Shown here: positions 43,708-52,862 of the stretch, one piece after another | How the letters are laid out: the number at the start of each line of letters is the position of its first letter | How positions within the stretch are numbered: the stretch's first letter is position 1 | Source: Streptomyces sp. NBC_00670 | Lineage (GTDB): Bacteria; Actinomycetota; Actinomycetes; Streptomycetales; Streptomycetaceae | Assembly: GCF_036226765.1 (NCBI RefSeq) | Contig: NZ_CP109017.1 | Span: 806,001 to 870,000, forward strand | Direction: 5' to 3' | Length of the DNA: 64,000 nt | The notes under the pieces: generated by a model | Database searches by the model: none | The model's input: only the letters and a program-made list of their open reading frames with translations | What the model was told of the DNA's origin: nothing | Translations under genes and position numbers: made by a program

Positions 43708-44925
43708 TCAGGCCCGTGTCACCACGAGGCTGACGTTGTGCCCGCCGAAGCCGAAGGAGTTGGCCAGGGCCGCCGCCGGGCGGTCCACGCGGTTCTCCCC
43801 CGCGACGACGTCCAGGTGGATCCTGGGGTCCACCGTCCGCAGGTTGCGGGTCGCCGGGACGACCCCGTGGTGGACGGCGAGCAGGGCGGACATGGCGCCG
43901 AAGGCCCCGGAGGCGCCGAGCATGTGCCCGGTCATGGACTTCGTCGCCGTGACCGTCGGGTGGTCGCCGACCGCCTTGGCGATCGCGTCGGCCTCCGCCA
44001 GGTCACCGCCCTCCGTCGAGGTGGCGTGCGCGTGCACGTGCTCGACGTCGCCGGGCGCCAGCTCCGCGTCCCGCAGCGCCGCGCGGATGGCCTGCACCTG
44101 GCCCTCCGCGTCGGAGGCGGAGATGTGGTGGGCGCTGGAGTTGACGGCGGCCCCGGCCAGGGCGCCGTAGACGCGGGCGCCCCGGGCGCGCGCGAGGTCC
44201 GCGCGCTCCAGGACCATGACGCTCGCGCCCTCCGCCATCACGAAGCCGGTGCGGTCCGCGTCGAAGGGCCGGGACACGGCGGCCGGGTCGCCGTCGTCCC
44301 GGGAGAGCGCCTTCATCTGGGCGAACGCTCCCACGATGAACGGGTGCACCGAGGCCTCGGTGCCGCCCGCGACCACCACGTCGGCGCGGCCGAGCCGGAT
44401 CAGGTCCAGGCCCAGGGCGAGGGCCTCCGCGCCGGAGGCGCAGGCGCTGACCGGCGCCCGCGCCCCGGCCCGCGCGCCCAGGTCGAGGCTGACCCAGGCG
44501 GCGGGACCGTTCGGCATCAGCATGGGCACGGCGTGCGGGGACAGCCTGCGCATGCCGGAGTTCTCGTACAGCTCGTTCTGGCCGAGCGTGCTGAGGACGC
44601 CGCCGATGCCGGTGCCGACGACCACGGCGAGCCGTTCGGGCTCGACCTCGGGCCGCCCGGCATCCTCCATGGCCTGCCGGGCGGCGGCCACGGCGAGCTG
44701 CTCCCCGCGGTCCAGCTTGCGCGCCTGCACCCGGCCCAGGACGTCGACCGGGTCGGCGGTGACCGTCCCGGCGATCCGTACGGGCAGGTCCTCGGGCCAG
44801 TCCCCGGGCAGGGCGCGCACGCCGGAGCGCTGGTCGAGCAGCGCCTGCCAGGAGTCGGCCGCGGTCGCGCCCAGGGGGGTGAGCGCGCCGAGACCGGTGA
44901 TCACGACGCCGGGGTCCCGGCTCAT
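43708..44925 (-). CDS. Beta-ketoacyl-ACP synthase (FabF type, intact triad)
   Basis: A 405-residue KAS II-like thiolase-fold enzyme for decarboxylative chain extension. The triad is complete: Cys162 in SACASGAEAL, His300 in HAHATSTEGG and His334 in KSMTGHMLG, with the C-terminal NSFGFGGHN. The ATG overlaps the stop of the preceding ketosynthase-like gene (ATGA), so the two are made stoichiometrically and could form a heterodimer as in type II systems. It is the last gene of the operon. No ketoreductase or dehydratase accompanies it, so those functions would come from fatty acid synthase. Confidence 0.92.
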   Translation of the reverse strand: MSRDPGVVITGLGALTPLGATAADSWQALLDQRSGVRALPGDWPEDLPVRIAGTVTADPVDVLGRVQARKLDRGEQLAVAAARQAMEDAGRPEVEPERLAVVVGTGIGGVLSTLGQNELYENSGMRRLSPHAVPMLMPNGPAAWVSLDLGARAGARAPVSACASGAEALALGLDLIRLGRADVVVAGGTEASVHPFIVGAFAQMKALSRDDGDPAAVSRPFDADRTGFVMAEGASVMVLERADLARARGARVYGALAGAAVNSSAHHISASDAEGQVQAIRAALRDAELAPGDVEHVHAHATSTEGGDLAEADAIAKAVGDHPTVTATKSMTGHMLGASGAFGAMSALLAVHHGVVPATRNLRTVDPRIHLDVVAGENRVDRPAAALANSFGFGGHNVSLVVTRA

Positions 44926-46223
44926 CCGCCGTTCTCCTTCGTGTGCTCCGCGGACCGGTCGGACCGTGCGCCGCCCTTGAAGAGCAGGGCGACGTTGTGG
45001 CCGCCGAAGCCGGCCGAGTTCTTGACGGCGGCGTTCTGCTCGTCGCCCAGTTTGAGCGGCGAGCCGTGCACCACGTCGAGCTCGACACCGTCGTCGAGGC
45101 GGCGGAAGTTGCGGGTCGGCGGCACCAGCCCGTGGTGCAGGCTGAGGATGGTGGCGATGGACTCGATGGCGCCGGCCGCTCCCAGGCTGTGCCCGGTCAT
45201 GGACTTCAGGGCGGTGAGCGCCGGGAGCCGGCCGCTCTCGCCGAAGACCGCCCGGACCGCCTTGGCCTCGGCCGCGTCGCCGGGGATCGTGGCCGTGCCG
45301 TTGGCGTTGAAGAAGGCCACCTCCTCGGGGGAGACGCCGCCCTCCTTCAGCGCGGCCCGTACGGCGAGGGCGCTGCCGGCGCCCTCCGGGTCCGGCTGCA
45401 CCATGTGGTAGGCGTCGGAGGTGATGCCGACCCCGGCCAGCTCGGCGTAGATCCGGGCGCCGCGCTCGCGGGCGTGCCGCTCGGACTCCAGGACGAGGAC
45501 GCCCGAACCCTCGCCGAGGACCATGCCGTCGCGGTCCGCGTCGAAGGGGCGGGGCGCGGAGCCGGGGTCGTCCACCCGCGCGGACAGTGCCCGCATGGCC
45601 GAGAACGAGGCGAGGACCAGCGGGTGCAGCGGGGCCTCCGTGCCGCCCGCCACGACGACGTCGGCGTCGCCGCGGCGGATCAGCTCGGCGGCCGTGGCCA
45701 GCGCCTGGGTGCCCGACGAGCAGGCGTTGACGCTGGCGTGCACCCCGACGCGGGCGTTGACCAGCAGGGCCACGGCCGCGGCGGAGCCGTTGCCCATGGA
45801 CATCGGCACGGTCATCGGCGGCACCCGCCGCCAGCCGCGGTCCTTGAGCGCCTCCCAGCCGTTGATGATGGCGTTCATGTCGCCCAGCGCGGCCGAGACG
45901 GCGACGGCCACCCGGTGCGGGGAGAGGGTGGCGTCGTCGAGCCCGGCGTCGCTCCATGCCTCGGCCGCGGCGGTGACCGCGAGCTGTGCGGAGCGGCTGA
46001 AGCGGCGGCGCTGCTGGTGGTCGAGCGCGGCGCCGGGCTCGACCTTGACGCGGCCGCCGAGGACGGGCGGCATCTCCTCGGTCCACGGCTCGTCGTCGAG
46101 CACGCGGACGCCGCTGTCGCCGCGCAGCAGCGCGTCCCATGTGGCGGCCACGTCACCGCCGAGCGGAGTGGTCGCGCCGAGGCCGGTGACGACGACCTTG
46201 GCCTGCTCCTGGGAAGTGCTCAT
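44922..46223 (-). CDS. Ketosynthase-like protein with His-to-Asn substitution
   Basis: A 433-residue FabF homologue paired with the intact ketosynthase. The nucleophile Cys168 (NACSSGTQAL) and the second histidine (His345 in KSMTGHSLG) are present. The first catalytic His of the NAHGTST motif is Asn308 (NANGTAT, codon AAC). It therefore is not a classic chain-length factor, which loses the Cys, yet it lacks part of the decarboxylation site. It may acylate without elongating, or tune chain length in the heterodimer. ATGA overlaps join it to genes on both sides. Confidence 0.88.
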   Translation of the reverse strand: MSTSQEQAKVVVTGLGATTPLGGDVAATWDALLRGDSGVRVLDDEPWTEEMPPVLGGRVKVEPGAALDHQQRRRFSRSAQLAVTAAAEAWSDAGLDDATLSPHRVAVAVSAALGDMNAIINGWEALKDRGWRRVPPMTVPMSMGNGSAAAVALLVNARVGVHASVNACSSGTQALATAAELIRRGDADVVVAGGTEAPLHPLVLASFSAMRALSARVDDPGSAPRPFDADRDGMVLGEGSGVLVLESERHARERGARIYAELAGVGITSDAYHMVQPDPEGAGSALAVRAALKEGGVSPEEVAFFNANGTATIPGDAAEAKAVRAVFGESGRLPALTALKSMTGHSLGAAGAIESIATILSLHHGLVPPTRNFRRLDDGVELDVVHGSPLKLGDEQNAAVKNSAGFGGHNVALLFKGGARSDRSAEHTKENGG

Positions 46224-46684
46224 CGGGTGCGTGCCTCCTGTCCGAGCCGGGCGGCGAGCTTGCCGGAGTCCTTCTTGACCGAGTTGACGAGCACCTTGCG
46301 CAGCAGGGTCTTCGGCATGATGCCGAAGTAGTCCCCGGGCTGGACATCGAACGTCCAGTGCACGTCGGTGCCGCCGTCCGCGTTGGCGGTGTACGCGTAG
46401 GTGCCCTGGTAGCTCACCGGTCCGCTCAGCGTGTGGAACGTCGACAGGCGGCCCGGCTCGAACTCGTCGATCTCGACGGTGAACTCCATGCGCTTGCCGA
46501 TGAGCTGGAAAACGATGTCGTACCGGCAGCCGGGCCGCGGCTCGCCGCCCCGGAGGGTGACCTCGACGACGGCCGCCTGCCACACCGGGTCCTGCTCGGG
46601 GTCCGAGATGCGCGCGAACGCCTCCTGCGGGGGGACGGGCACGCTGAAGGTGTACTCGGCCCGGACCGTCTCATCCTTGGTCAT
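46220..46684 (-). CDS. SRPBCC-fold (polyketide cyclase/lipid-transport-like) protein
   Basis: A 154-residue START-like protein: AEYTFSVPVPPQEAFARISDPEQDPVWQ, LRGGEPRPGCRYDI, IGKRMEFTVEIDEFEPGRLSTFHT and VHWTFDVQPGDYFGIMPKTLLRKVLVNSVKKD. The fold binds hydrophobic ligands; members include polyketide aromatases/cyclases and CoxG-like proteins. It overlaps the NRPS stop by 14 bp and the next ketosynthase by 4 bp, so it acts with them, perhaps shaping or presenting the acyl chain. Catalysis is not proven by any motif. Confidence 0.82.
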   Translation of the reverse strand: MTKDETVRAEYTFSVPVPPQEAFARISDPEQDPVWQAAVVEVTLRGGEPRPGCRYDIVFQLIGKRMEFTVEIDEFEPGRLSTFHTLSGPVSYQGTYAYTANADGGTDVHWTFDVQPGDYFGIMPKTLLRKVLVNSVKKDSGKLAARLGQEARTR

Positions 46685-49600
46685 CGTGGGTGTCTCCCTC
46701 TCCGTGGCCGGCGGCCGGGTGCGTGTGCAGGTGGGGGCCGACGGCCAGGGCGGCCTGCTCGGCGTGCGGCGGGTACATCACCGAGTTGTGGTCGCCGGGG
46801 ACGTCGATGACGTCCAGGGACCCCTCGATCAGTGACTGCCAGCCGAGCGCGGGCCCGTAGTCGGTGGTCTCGTCGACGGCGCGCAGCAGCACCAGGTCGA
46901 CGTCGGCGGGCTCCGGCAGATAGGTCTGCAGGGCGATGCCGTTGGCCAGGTAGGCCTCGAAGTAGCGCAGGATCTGCGCCCGGTCGGCGTCCTGGGCGAG
47001 GACGCCGAGGTCGGCGGCCTCCTTGAGGATGTGGTCGAACGCGGCGTCGCCGCCGAGTTCGCGCAGGAGCTCGGCCGGGATGTCGAGCGTCTTGCCGTAG
47101 GGCACCGCGAGGTCCCGGGCGAACCACGACAGGATCGTCGCGTCGTCGGAGGACTCCGGGATGTTCTCCTCGATGGGCGCACGGCTGTCGATGCCGAAGA
47201 GGAGGTCGGTCTCCTCCCCCGCCGCGCGCAGCTGGACGGCGACCTCGTAGGCGATGACGCCGCCGAAACACCAGCCGCCCACCGAGTAGGGGCCGGCCGG
47301 CTGCACGTCCTTGATGTACTCCAGGTAGCGGGTGGCCATGGCCTCGACGCTGACCTCGGCCTCGCCCTCGCTCTCGATGCCGGGCGCCTCGATGGCGAGG
47401 ACGGGCCGGCCCTCGGGCAGATGGCGGGTGAGTTCGACGTAGCAGAAGACGGTGCCGCCGAAGGGGTGGAACAGGAACACCGGCCGCTGGTCCGGGTGGG
47501 CGGGGTCGCCCTCCCGCAGGGTGACCACCGGGACGCGCTCGCTGTCCTGGCCGCCGCGGCGGACGATGGCGGCAAGTTCCGCGACGGTGCCCTGGCGGAG
47601 CATGACGGAGATCGGCACCTCGACGTCCCACTCCTCGCGGATGGCCGCGCTGAGCCGGACGGCGAGCAGGGAGTGGCCGCCCACGTCGAAGAAGTTGTCG
47701 TGGATGCCGACCTGGGACAGGCCGAGGATCTCCGACCACATTCGCGCCAGGGTGATCTCCGTGGCGTCGCGCGGCTTGGCGAATCCGGCGTCGGAGGTGA
47801 CGACGGGCTCGGGCAGCCGGTTGCGGTCGATCTTCTTGTTGGCGGTCAGCGGCAGTTCGTCGAGGACCATGACGACGCCGGGCACCATGTACGGCGGGAG
47901 GGAGACGGCCGCCGCCGACTTGACGTCCGCCTGCTTGAGTTCGGCGCCGGGCTCGGCGACCAGGTAGGCCACGAGGCGGTCCTCGCGGACGACGACCACG
48001 GCCGTGGCGACCCCGTCGACCGCTTCGAGGACGGTCTCGACCTCGGAGAGCTCGATGCGGTAGCCGCGCAGCTTGACCTGGTTGTCCAGCCTGCCGTGGT
48101 GCAGCAGCCGGCCCTCGCTGGTGAAGCGGGCCCGGTCGCCGGTGCGGTAGAGCCGGTCCCCGGGGGCGGCGGGGAGTCCGGTGACGAACCGCTCCGCCGT
48201 CAGCTCCTCGCGGTCCCAGTAGCCGAGCGCGAGGCCGTCGCCGCCGATCCACAGCTCGCCGGGGAAGCCCGGTTCCACCTGCCGGCCCTGCGGGTCGAGG
48301 GTGTAGAGCCGGGTGTTGGCCAGCGGTGTGCCGATGTCGATGCCCCGGGCGGGGTCGACGCGGCCGGAGGTGGACCAGATGGTCGTCTCGGTGGGCCCGT
48401 AGACGTTGCGCAGGCTCGCCACCCGCGAGCCCAGGAACTCCGCCAGTTCCAGGGGGAGTTCCTCGCCGCCGCAGAGCACGTTGAGCCGCTCGGAGCCCTG
48501 CCAGCCGGCGTCCCGGAGCATGCGCCAGGAGGTGGGCGTGGCCTGCATCCAGGTGGCGCCGGACTCCTCGATCCGGACGGCGAGCGCGGCGCCGTCGGCC
48601 GCGGTGGTGCTGTCGCAGACGATCACCCGGCCGCCGGTGAGGAGCGGCAGGTACAGCTCCAGGCCGGCGATGTCGAAGGAGACCGTGGTGACGGCGAGAA
48701 GGCTGTCGGCGGCGGTGAAGCCGGTGTCCTCGCCCATCGAGAGGAGCAGGTTGGTCAGGGCGTGGTGCGGGATCGCCACGCCCTTGGGCCGGCCGGTGGA
48801 GCCGGAGGTGTAGAGGACGTAGGCGAGGTCGCCCGCCCCGACCGCGGCGCGCTCGCCGCCGGGGGCGGCGGCCGGCAGTTCGTCGAGGTCGAGCACGGGC
48901 AGCCCGGGCAGGTGGCTCGCGGCCAGTGCGCTCCGGCTGAGCAGCAGCCGGGCGCGGGAGTCCTCGGCCATGTAGGCCAGCCGCTCGGCGGGGAGGTTCG
49001 GGTCCAGTGGCACATAGGCGGCCCCGGCCTCCAGGACGCCCAGCAGGGCGGCCACGAGCGGCGCCCCGCGGTCGACCATCACCGCGACCCGGTCACCGGT
49101 GACGACCCCGGCGGCCCGCAGCGCCGCCGCGATCGTCTCGGCCTCGTGCAGCAGCCGGCCGTAACTCCACTGCTCCTCCCCGGCGGCCCCGGCGACCAGT
49201 GCGATCGCGTCGGGGGTGCGGGTGGCCTGTTCCCGGAAGAGGTGCGGCAGCCCGGCCTCGGGGACGGCGCGGTCGGGGCCGGTGCCCCAGGCGGCGATCC
49301 GGGCCCGCTGTCCCTCGTCGCCCCGGGGCAGGCTGCCCAGCGGCTCGTCGGGGCGGGTGACCAGCGTCTCCACGGTGGTGACGAAGGAGGCGGCCAGTTC
49401 GCGGGCCGTCTCGGCGGTGAAGACGTCGGTGTTGAAGCGCAGGACGCCCGCGTAGGCGCCGGCGCGCTCCGCGCCCATCTCGATCCAGAGGTCGGTCTGG
49501 CCCTCCTGCTGCGGCAGCGGGTACGGCCGCAGGGTGGCGCCGGCCAGCTCCAGCTCGGTGCCCTCGCCGGGCTCCAGCAGGAAGAAGTCGTCCATGTCGT

Positions 49601-50666
49601 TCAGGAACGGCAGCCGGTCCCAGGCGAAACCGGCCTGGTACAGGGGCGTGCGGCTGGGGTCGCGCGGCGGCGCCAGCTCCCGGACCAGCCAGGGGAAGGG
49701 CAGTTCCTGCGCCCGGGTGGCCCGCAGCACCCGCTCGCGGGCGGAGGCGAGGAGCTGACGGTAGGTCGACTCCTCGTCCACCTCGCCGCGGACGACGACG
49801 GTGTTGACGAAGTTGCCGAGCGCGTCGCGGAACTGCCGCTGCACCCGGCCGGAGGTGGGCGTGCCGACCATGACGTCCGCCTGGCCGCTGAGCCGGCTGA
49901 GCAGCACCAGGTAGGCGGCGAGCAGCACGGTGTACGGCGTGGTGGCGGACTCGCGCGCCAGTCGCCGTACCGCCTCGGTGGTGTCGGCGCTCAGGCCGAA
50001 CGGCACCGAGGAGCCGTCGTAGGACGGGGCGGGCGGCCGGGGCCGGTCGCCGTACAGGTCGAGGGCGGGGGGCGCGTCGGCGAGCCGTTCGGCCTCGCCG
50101 GCGAGCAGGGTGGCGGCCCGCTCGCCGGTGAGGAAGGTGCGCTGCTGCTCGGCGTAGGCCGCGAAGGCGCCGCCGTCCAGGGTGAACCGGTTCTCGGTGC
50201 CCTCCAGCCGGCTGCGCACCTCGGACAGCAGGAGCGCCAGCGACCAGAAGTCGATCGCGATGTGGTGCATCACGACGGTGAACACCCAGGTGCGCTCGGC
50301 GGTCCGGTAGAGGTGGACGCGCCACAGCGGCGGGCGGGCCAGGTCGAACGGCTCGCGGCTGTCGGTGCGGATGCGGCGGCGCAGTACGTCCGGGTCGGTG
50401 CCGCGCACGTCGGCGTGCCGGATGTCGGGGCGGACGGTGTCGGACACCCACTGCTCGGGTCCCTCGGGGCCGCCGCGGAAGGCGATCCGGAGGGCGTCGT
50501 GCTCGCGGGTCAGGTCCTCGACGACGTCCAGGACGCGGGGGCCGAGTTCGGGGTCGGCGGTGACCTCGGCCGCGAAGGTGATGTGGTAGGCCGCGCACCC
50601 GGGGTCGGTCTCGTGGATGAACCAGAGCCCGGCCTGCTGGTGGTTGGCGGGTATCGGCGCGCTCAT
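46671..50666 (-). CDS. Single-module NRPS: condensation-adenylation-carrier-thioesterase
   Basis: A 1331-residue module. Condensation spans 1-440 (active site MHHIAIDFWS, His134-His135, Asp139). Adenylation spans about 475-960 (LYTSGSTGRPKG at 619). The carrier has Ser999 in GGHSLL and the thioesterase covers 1060-1310. Pocket residues Asp665, Ile666, Leu669, Gln708, Leu731, Gly733, Val755, Ile763 and Trp764 read DILQLGVIW, one change from the glycine code DILQLGLIW. The thioesterase nucleophile is Cys1133 (GWCFGG, codon TGT) instead of Ser; His1293 (GDHNS) is its partner. ATG 50666 overlaps the ACP stop as TGATG. It likely joins an ACP-borne acyl group to the amino acid. Confidence 0.93.
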   Translation of the reverse strand: MSAPIPANHQQAGLWFIHETDPGCAAYHITFAAEVTADPELGPRVLDVVEDLTREHDALRIAFRGGPEGPEQWVSDTVRPDIRHADVRGTDPDVLRRRIRTDSREPFDLARPPLWRVHLYRTAERTWVFTVVMHHIAIDFWSLALLLSEVRSRLEGTENRFTLDGGAFAAYAEQQRTFLTGERAATLLAGEAERLADAPPALDLYGDRPRPPAPSYDGSSVPFGLSADTTEAVRRLARESATTPYTVLLAAYLVLLSRLSGQADVMVGTPTSGRVQRQFRDALGNFVNTVVVRGEVDEESTYRQLLASARERVLRATRAQELPFPWLVRELAPPRDPSRTPLYQAGFAWDRLPFLNDMDDFFLLEPGEGTELELAGATLRPYPLPQQEGQTDLWIEMGAERAGAYAGVLRFNTDVFTAETARELAASFVTTVETLVTRPDEPLGSLPRGDEGQRARIAAWGTGPDRAVPEAGLPHLFREQATRTPDAIALVAGAAGEEQWSYGRLLHEAETIAAALRAAGVVTGDRVAVMVDRGAPLVAALLGVLEAGAAYVPLDPNLPAERLAYMAEDSRARLLLSRSALAASHLPGLPVLDLDELPAAAPGGERAAVGAGDLAYVLYTSGSTGRPKGVAIPHHALTNLLLSMGEDTGFTAADSLLAVTTVSFDIAGLELYLPLLTGGRVIVCDSTTAADGAALAVRIEESGATWMQATPTSWRMLRDAGWQGSERLNVLCGGEELPLELAEFLGSRVASLRNVYGPTETTIWSTSGRVDPARGIDIGTPLANTRLYTLDPQGRQVEPGFPGELWIGGDGLALGYWDREELTAERFVTGLPAAPGDRLYRTGDRARFTSEGRLLHHGRLDNQVKLRGYRIELSEVETVLEAVDGVATAVVVVREDRLVAYLVAEPGAELKQADVKSAAAVSLPPYMVPGVVMVLDELPLTANKKIDRNRLPEPVVTSDAGFAKPRDATEITLARMWSEILGLSQVGIHDNFFDVGGHSLLAVRLSAAIREEWDVEVPISVMLRQGTVAELAAIVRRGGQDSERVPVVTLREGDPAHPDQRPVFLFHPFGGTVFCYVELTRHLPEGRPVLAIEAPGIESEGEAEVSVEAMATRYLEYIKDVQPAGPYSVGGWCFGGVIAYEVAVQLRAAGEETDLLFGIDSRAPIEENIPESSDDATILSWFARDLAVPYGKTLDIPAELLRELGGDAAFDHILKEAADLGVLAQDADRAQILRYFEAYLANGIALQTYLPEPADVDLVLLRAVDETTDYGPALGWQSLIEGSLDVIDVPGDHNSVMYPPHAEQAALAVGPHLHTHPAAGHGEGDTHDDQG

Positions 50667-50977
50667 CACTGGCCGTCCGCGGCGGCCCGGGCCGGTACGG
50701 CGCCGTCGGCCGGCGTGCCGTCGTTCATCAGCGCCCAGAGCGCCTCGGCGAGGGAGTCGACCGTGGGGTGGTCCCAGAGCAGGTCCACCGGCGGGTCGGT
50801 GAGGCCGCAGGAGTCTTCTATCTCCATGCCGACGGTGAGGGCCGCCATGGAGTCCAGGCCGTAGGAGGTGAAGGGCTGGTCGGTGGCGAGCTCGGCGGGG
50901 GCGACGCCGGCTTCGGCGGACACCGCCTTGATCAGTACGTTGCGGACGTCGTCCAGCGTCATGTCCGTGGTGCTCAT
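50666..50977 (-). CDS. Stand-alone acyl carrier protein
   Basis: A 103-residue carrier protein with the phosphopantetheine site Ser43 in YGLDSMAAL, an acidic helical core (DDVRNVLIKAV, DHPTVDSLAEALWALM) and a disordered Ala-rich tail. It would carry the acyl chain built or oxidised by the neighbouring ketosynthases and acyl-CoA dehydrogenase, and donate it to the NRPS condensation domain. It starts 46 bp after the dehydrogenase stop and its stop overlaps the NRPS start. Confidence 0.9.
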   Translation of the reverse strand: MSTTDMTLDDVRNVLIKAVSAEAGVAPAELATDQPFTSYGLDSMAALTVGMEIEDSCGLTDPPVDLLWDHPTVDSLAEALWALMNDGTPADGAVPARAAADGQ

Positions 50978-51023
50978 CTCGGTTCGGAACCTTTCCGGTG
51001 GTCCGGGTGGGGGTGAGTGACGG

Positions 51024-52862
51024 TCAGGCGGCGGTGGGCGGGGAGGCCGGCGTGTCGGTGCCGCCCTCCTCGGGGGCGCCGGGTGCGGCCATGCGCACGG
51101 TGAGCAGGGAGAAGTATTCGCCTGCCGTGCGCTGGCGGTGCATCTCGGCGGCGAGGGTCCGGGCGGCGGCCGGGTCGAGGTCGCCGGTGCCGTACTGGTG
51201 GACCTGCTCGCGGGCCAGGGCGGCCTCCAGCCAGACGCCGTCGGCGAAGAACGCGCCGAGGTGGTCGCGGTTGAACAGCCAGATGCCGAGCGCGGCGACC
51301 TTGGCGTGCAGGGCGCTCAGCTCCTCGGCCACCCGGATCAGGGCGGGCGAGGTGGTCTTGGCGGACGTCGTCGCCGTGGCGTCCGCCGGGGTGCGGCGGG
51401 CCTCCTGGACCCGGGCGAGCAGCGCGTCCAGTTCGTCCCACAGGCCTTCGGCGCGGGCGCGCAGGGTGGCCAGCCGTTCGGCGTCGCAGCCGGCGGTGGG
51501 CGTGAGCGCGGCGAGGCGGTCGATCAGGGCGGGCAGGCTGGCGAAGGTGGCGTCCCGGCCGCGGCCGAAGACGCTGACCCGGTGCGGCTCGAAGACGGGC
51601 AGTTCGGCGCGCAGGTCGTACAGCGGGCGCCAGTCCTCGTCCCGGTCGTGGCCGTGTGCCTTGGCCAGGGCGGGCAGTTGGAGGGCGATGCTGTCCATGC
51701 AGACGGGCTCGCTGCCGTCGAAGACGGAGACGACGGCGCTGTCGCGGTACATCTTCTGGAACGTGCCGACGTGCTCGTGGGCGCGCATGAAGTAGCGGGC
51801 ACCCAGGGTGCGGGCGAGTGCCTTGGCGCTGAAGTCGACCAGGCGGGCGACCTGCACCTTGGCGAGGTTGCCCCAGATGCTGAACTGCTCGGTGTACAGG
51901 TGCAGTCCGCGCATCGCGACGAGGCTCTCGCACTCGGCCACCAGCAGGCTGAGGTAGGCGCTCGCGAGGGACTCGTTGACGTAGGGGATCTCGCTGGCCG
52001 GTCCGTCGTACAGGACGCGCTCGGAGAGGAAGTCGCCCACCGTGCGCAGCATGGTGTCGCCGGTGCCCAGGGAGAGACCGGTGCAGAAGGTGCGGGTGAT
52101 GAGCAGTCCGCGCAGGGCGAGTTCGAGGCCCTCGCCCTCGGCGCCGAGCCGGGCGAAGCTGTCCACCCGGGCCTCGTCGAAGGCGACGCCGCTGATGTCG
52201 CAGCCGCGCAGGCCGTAGGTGGGGACGCGCGGGACGCCGGTCACCTCGCCGGAGAGCACGGTGGAGCGGTCGACGAGGAACATGGACTGCTGTCGCTTGG
52301 CCGGGGTGGTCTCGTCGCCGGTGGTGCCGAGCAGCACGACGTGGGTCGAGGTGCGGCCGCGGTTGATGGGCCACTTCTCACCGGACAGGACGTACTGGCC
52401 GCCGTCGGGGGTGGCGCGGAAGGTGTTGGCCGCGAGGTCGGCGCCGTGTTCCGGCTCGGAGTAGGCGAGGCACGGGATGACTCCGCCCTGGAGCACGGTG
52501 GCCGCGTGCTTGGCCTGCTGCTCGGGGGTGCCGCCGATCCAGGCGAGCATCATCCACACCTGGGTGCTCTCGCTGACGGCGACGTTCATGTCCCGGCGGG
52601 CGATGGCACGGGTCAGCATGAGGATGTCCTCGGCGGCCCGCAAGTTACCGCCGAGTTGCTCCGGGACGAAAAAGCGGTTGAATCCGAACCTACGTAGCCG
52701 ATCGATTCCCGCGGCCGGCAGTTCATTGCGCTCGTCGAGTTCCAGAGCTGAGGAAAAATTGAGGGAGTTGGACTCCGTGCCGGGGTCCCCGAACCATTTC
52801 TCGAGCGACTCCGCCAATGCGAGGGACGTGACGGTGGGTGACTCGGCTTCTAACTGGGTCAT
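51024..52862 (-). CDS. Large acyl-CoA/acyl-ACP dehydrogenase; first gene of the operon, TTA at codon 4
   Basis: A 612-residue flavoprotein of the acyl-CoA dehydrogenase superfamily, longer than the usual 380 residues because of a C-terminal helical extension. Recognisable are PEQLGGNLRAAEDILMLTRAIARRDMNVAV, CLAYSEPEHGADLAANTFRA, SGEKWPINRG and VPTYGLRGCDISGVAFDEARV. It probably desaturates the acyl chain on CoA or on the adjacent ACP. Codon 4 is TTA (52851-52853), so translation needs the bldA leucyl-tRNA. Ribosome-binding signals at ATG 52862 are weak. The upstream frame is open to 53162 but AT-rich and promoter-like. Confidence 0.85.
   Translation of the reverse strand: MTQLEAESPTVTSLALAESLEKWFGDPGTESNSLNFSSALELDERNELPAAGIDRLRRFGFNRFFVPEQLGGNLRAAEDILMLTRAIARRDMNVAVSESTQVWMMLAWIGGTPEQQAKHAATVLQGGVIPCLAYSEPEHGADLAANTFRATPDGGQYVLSGEKWPINRGRTSTHVVLLGTTGDETTPAKRQQSMFLVDRSTVLSGEVTGVPRVPTYGLRGCDISGVAFDEARVDSFARLGAEGEGLELALRGLLITRTFCTGLSLGTGDTMLRTVGDFLSERVLYDGPASEIPYVNESLASAYLSLLVAECESLVAMRGLHLYTEQFSIWGNLAKVQVARLVDFSAKALARTLGARYFMRAHEHVGTFQKMYRDSAVVSVFDGSEPVCMDSIALQLPALAKAHGHDRDEDWRPLYDLRAELPVFEPHRVSVFGRGRDATFASLPALIDRLAALTPTAGCDAERLATLRARAEGLWDELDALLARVQEARRTPADATATTSAKTTSPALIRVAEELSALHAKVAALGIWLFNRDHLGAFFADGVWLEAALAREQVHQYGTGDLDPAAARTLAAEMHRQRTAGEYFSLLTVRMAAPGAPEEGGTDTPASPPTAA

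Noticed and set aside
44922-46223. Calling the ketosynthase partner a chain-length factor
   Set aside because: Chain-length factors lack the active-site Cys; here Cys168 is retained and only one His is changed.
47031-50864. A 1277-codon open frame antisense to the NRPS
   Set aside because: It is the expected GC-skew shadow of the NRPS; no domain is recognisable and the NRPS frame has complete motifs.
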